From Methanosphaera sp. (GTDB lineage: Archaea; Methanobacteriota; Methanobacteria; Methanobacteriales; Methanobacteriaceae): DNA of 40,886 bases. The DNA lies in the NCBI GenBank assembly GCA_017431845.1, contig JAFRKG010000185.1, positions 1 through 40,886 on the forward strand, in the 5' to 3' direction. A program made the translations under genes and the position numbers. Below are positions 38,252 through 40,886 of the stretch, in pieces. Under the pieces are notes generated by a model that was not told where the DNA came from, made no database searches, and saw only the letters and a program-made list of their open reading frames with translations. Within the stretch, counting starts at the first letter, position 1; each line of letters opens with the position of its first letter.

Positions 38252-40135
38252 ATGGAAATAACAAAAGATTGGGAACTATACGAAGCAGGAATAGAGTATA
38301 ACCAACAAGTTTATGGTGCTGACCGTAACTATTATGAAGTTTTAGACACAAATATTGCTTTCGCAAGTGGCGACCAATGGAGAGGAGTTCAAGCAGATGG
38401 ACTACCAAAACCTGTTTTTAACATCATAAAGCGTGTAAAACAGTTTAAAATCGCATCTTTAAAGGCAGATAACATCTCAATTCAACTAACTCCAATGGAA
38501 TATAGACCACAATCTGAAGATATAACAATGCAACATAAGGTAAAACAAGCAGATTTAGCAAATGCTGAAATCAAAAACATCTTAGAGAACATAAATTTTG
38601 ATGCTAAAAGTCGTACACTTTTATCTGATGGATTCGATACAGGAGATTGGTGTATGCACTTTTACTTTGATATGGATGAACAACCTTATAAGAGCTATAT
38701 GCCAAGCGTAAAAGGTGTAATAAAAGCAGAAATAATCGACTCTACTAATGTAATGTTTGGAAATCCAAACACTCGTCAAGTAGATAAACAACCATACATC
38801 ATAATTGTAGGTAGAAATTTAGTTAAAAATCTACAAGAAGAAGCAAAAAAGAATAAATCAAGCCAAATTGACCGTATTAAAGGTGATTCTGAAACAGATT
38901 ATCAGATGGGAGATAACGGAAAAGTAGAAAATTCTGCTGATGGATATGAAAAAGCACTATATATAATCAAGTATTATAAGAAAAACGGTAAAATTTATGC
39001 TAATAAATCTACTAAAAACGCTTATATTTACAAAGAAAAAGACACAAAACTAAGTTATTATCCTATTGCGTTTAATAACTGGGAAGAAGTTAAAGGAACA
39101 TATCACGGTAGAGCAGAAACTACTGGTATAATTCCTAACCAAATAGCGATAAATAAGATGTTTGCGATGGTTATTTATCATTTGATGCTAACAGCTTTTC
39201 CTACAGCAGTATATGATGCAGATCGTATAGAGGGTTGGACTAATGAAATAGGTGCACAAATACCTGTAACTAACCTACAAGGCGACTCAATTCACAATAT
39301 TGCAGGTTATTTAGAACCAGCAACAATGAGTGGACAAATAATGAACGCTATTGAGTTAGCTATGCAATACACAAAAGAGACTTTAGGAGTAGGAGATGCT
39401 TCTTTAGGTAATGTAACAATGAATAATGCAACTGCAATCATAGCAATACAAAAGAGTGCAGCAGTACCATTAGAGAACGTAAAAGCTGCATTATATGAAT
39501 TTGTAGAAGATTCAGGAAAAATCATTGTTGATATGATGGCATCTTACTACGGACCAAGACCAGTTGTAGTACAAGGACCAAATAATGAACGTACAGTAGA
39601 GATGTTTGACTTTGGACAACTAAAAGATATGTGGATGCACATAAAAACAGACATCGGAAACGCTTCATACTTCTCTGAAGTAGCAAGTATTCAAACATTA
39701 GATAATTTGTTAAACAACGGTATGATAGAATTTGTTGAATATCTAAGAAGAATACCTGATGAAATCATACCTCAAAAGCAAGAACTTATAAATTCTATCG
39801 AACAAAACGACATTTATAAACAAGCAATCTATAACTTGATGGGACAATTTATGGATACACTACCACCTGAAGTAAGAGCACAATTACTACAATTAAATCC
39901 AGAACAAATGGAACAACGTGTCCTAGAAATGATGGGAGCATTAGATAATGGAACTCAAGGTATGGCACAAATCTCTGATATGGAGAATCCACTACCAACT
40001 CCTGAAGATCTAGCAGGAACATTACAACAAGGAGAACCTGGATTTATGGAAATGATGCAACCACAAACTGAAGTTGGAAGAGATTCAGTAAAGAAAATGC
40101 AAGATTTAGAAGAAATAGGAGGATTACAGAGCTAA
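38252..40135 (+). CDS. Portal protein
   Basis: A 627-aa dodecameric portal. The N-terminus resembles podophage portals (NIAFASGDQWRG at about 32-43, then PKPVFNIIKRVKQFKIASLK and NISIQLTPMEY). The middle includes the wing/stem elements with YYKKNGKIYANKS and NQIAINKMFAMVIYHLMLTA; the C-terminus is a helical, Gln/Glu/Pro-rich barrel/tail ending LEEIGGLQS. It forms the vertex for DNA entry and tail attachment. ATG follows AAAAGGAAGTGAAATAG. Length is within the usual 550-750 aa of podophage portals. Confidence 0.93.
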   Translation: MEITKDWELYEAGIEYNQQVYGADRNYYEVLDTNIAFASGDQWRGVQADGLPKPVFNIIKRVKQFKIASLKADNISIQLTPMEYRPQSEDITMQHKVKQADLANAEIKNILENINFDAKSRTLLSDGFDTGDWCMHFYFDMDEQPYKSYMPSVKGVIKAEIIDSTNVMFGNPNTRQVDKQPYIIIVGRNLVKNLQEEAKKNKSSQIDRIKGDSETDYQMGDNGKVENSADGYEKALYIIKYYKKNGKIYANKSTKNAYIYKEKDTKLSYYPIAFNNWEEVKGTYHGRAETTGIIPNQIAINKMFAMVIYHLMLTAFPTAVYDADRIEGWTNEIGAQIPVTNLQGDSIHNIAGYLEPATMSGQIMNAIELAMQYTKETLGVGDASLGNVTMNNATAIIAIQKSAAVPLENVKAALYEFVEDSGKIIVDMMASYYGPRPVVVQGPNNERTVEMFDFGQLKDMWMHIKTDIGNASYFSEVASIQTLDNLLNNGMIEFVEYLRRIPDEIIPQKQELINSIEQNDIYKQAIYNLMGQFMDTLPPEVRAQLLQLNPEQMEQRVLEMMGALDNGTQGMAQISDMENPLPTPEDLAGTLQQGEPGFMEMMQPQTEVGRDSVKKMQDLEEIGGLQS

Positions 40136-40162
40136 TTAATTGGGATGTATATGGGAACAGGA

Positions 40163-40598
40163 AAGTATCATTTTAACTGTTGGAAGGGTTGGTAAGATAC
40201 TTGATAAATCACTCCTGAAATGCTGCTTATAGGCAGCATAGGGTAGAAAGAAATAAAAAAATTTAAAAGAAAGAGCCAAAAAAAGTATCGGCGAACTGCT
40301 TTAATATAAGTTTGTATAAAAAATAACCAACCTATCTGACTTTCTATCCTATGGTGTCTATAAAGGCACTATTCTAGATTTTGTCAATTTTTTGGCATAA
40401 AACAGTGCTACCTTATTGGTAGCATAGAGTAGATATACCTAGTATTGCATTGTGAAGTTTAGAGACCTATTACGAGGGACATATAAGACAATACATATAG
40501 GGAGTGAAAGTTCATATTTGATAGGTCAAGAACGACTAACTCTATATCTATTCTATGGTGCTAATAAATAGCACTAAGACACATTATGTGTCTTTTTT
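40163..40598 (+). ncRNA. Structured noncoding RNA candidate with two homologous modules
   Basis: No gene fits 40136-40630. Module 1: hairpin 40221-40226/40233-40238, long helix 40239-40250/40340-40351 (12 bp, one G-U), hairpin 40354-40358/40365-40369. Module 2: hairpin 40406-40412/40418-40424, long helix 40425-40437/40543-40555 (13 bp, one G-U at the same place), hairpin 40558-40563/40569-40574. Compensating base changes between modules keep the pairing. An entry hairpin pairs 40163-40169 with 40196-40202; inside module 2, 40464-40470 pairs with 40521-40527. A strong terminator ends the element. I do not recognise the class. It lies between portal and scaffold. Confidence 0.75.
40576..40598 (+). 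terminator. Terminator ending the RNA candidate
   Basis: AAGACACA (40576-40583) pairs with TGTGTCTT (40587-40594), TTA loop, then more T. It lies 32 nt before the scaffold start, inside the late operon, so scaffold and capsid expression would need readthrough or another promoter. Confidence 0.9.
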
Positions 40599-40630
40599 AA
40601 TGCCCAACCATAGGCAAAGGAGGAAATTAA

Positions 40631-40886
40631 ATGGAAGATGAGAAAATTGTTGATGGTACACCAACAGAAACAATGGAATCAGACGATGACTTTTTTAATG
40701 ATGTAGACGATGAAGTCTTAGGAGAAGAAAGTCAAGAATCATCAGAAGAAGAAACAAATGAGGATAGCGAACCAAGTGAAACTCAGGAAGATAATTCAGA
40801 AGATGAAAACGAAGTGGATTTTAAACCTTTGTTGGAAGAATTATCAAAGAAGGTAAAGTACAACAAAGAAAACGTAACTATTGAAA
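40631..40886 (+). CDS. Scaffolding protein, 5' part (continues at base 3)
   Basis: This is the true start of the scaffold gene: ATG at 40631 behind AAAGGAGGAAATTAA. The first 61 residues are strongly acidic (MESDDDFFNDVDDEVLGEES and onward) and absent from the left-end fragment. The frame continues without break into 3-752 for 288 aa in total. The acidic N-terminus may keep it soluble or bind the portal or basic capsid faces (inference). Confidence 0.88.
   Translation, partial: MEDEKIVDGTPTETMESDDDFFNDVDDEVLGEESQESSEEETNEDSEPSETQEDNSEDENEVDFKPLLEELSKKVKYNKENVTIE
40746..40886. repeat. Terminal direct repeat, right copy
   Basis: Identical to 1-141; see the left copy. Removing one copy gives a circle of 40,745 bp. 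Confidence 0.9.

Noticed and set aside
40145-40195. 16-codon ORF at the start of the portal-scaffold gap
   Set aside because: No SD, very short, and it overlaps the first hairpin of the RNA candidate.
40163-40598. Assignment to ROOL, GOLLD or pRNA
   Set aside because: Size and phage context are similar, but I cannot match any conserved motif of these classes by eye.

Overview
The window is the complete genome of a short-tailed (podovirus-like) bacteriophage, assembled as a circle. The last 141 bases (40746-40886) repeat the first 141 exactly, so the unique genome is about 40,745 bp and the scaffold gene runs across the junction (start 40631, stop 752). The DNA is AT-rich, Shine-Dalgarno sequences are strong (AGGAGG or GGAGTGAT about 5-8 nt before the start), ATG/GTG/TTG starts are used, and TGA is an ordinary stop. 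Together with an amidase lysin and XhlA-like, ArpU-like and DnaD/DUF6291-like genes, this suggests a low-GC Bacillota host, probably from a gut community. No integrase, DNA polymerase, primase, helicase, tRNA or CRISPR array was seen.

Layout, following the circle. (1) Packaging and head: small terminase (35882), an unusual 296-bp gap that may hold the packaging site, large terminase (36622), a small membrane protein, portal (38252), a structured noncoding stretch with its own terminator (40163-40598), scaffold (40631 to 752) and major capsid protein (773). (2) Tail, ejection and fibres: an adaptor-like protein, a 687-aa propeller-like tail hub, a collar/fibre-tip protein, a coiled ejection-like protein, a 1791-aa internal virion protein and three fibre/baseplate genes, two of which share long modules. 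(3) Lysis, 16241-17640. (4) A glycosyltransferase plus nucleotidyltransferase pair (17651-19617). (5) Small late genes up to 23110, including a Gly-rich virion-like protein, a jelly-roll-like protein, a nested out-of-frame gene and a papain-like protein. (6) An HNH gene on the minus strand (23117-23431). (7) A plus-strand early operon (24022-31768) from a consensus promoter and a possible attenuator: Cro-like regulator, replisome organiser-like protein, ERF annealing protein, NUMOD4/HNH homing endonuclease, PD-(D/E)XK nuclease with permuted motif order, SSB, NinB-like protein, an array of small coiled-coil genes and an ArpU-like late regulator. (8) A minus-strand operon (35251 down to 31802): a second SSB, a sliding-clamp-like protein, an XRE repressor, a ribbon-helix-helix regulator with its own operator, and small unknown genes. 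(9) A 630-bp noncoding control region (35252-35881) with repeated minus-strand promoters, palindromes and a plus-strand promoter for the terminase side.

How it works together (inference): the two early operons are fired from separate strong promoters and supply annealing/recombination proteins, SSBs and a clamp-like protein to a host replisome. The ArpU-like protein at the end of the plus operon would then switch on the late genes, which read around the circle from the small terminase through lysis.

The most unusual items are: the noncoding RNA candidate between portal and scaffold, built from two copies of one hairpin/long-helix/hairpin module; the nuclease whose catalytic beta-hairpin has moved to the N-terminus; the conditional terminator in the early leader; and a hairpin pair with pseudoknot potential just after the capsid gene.
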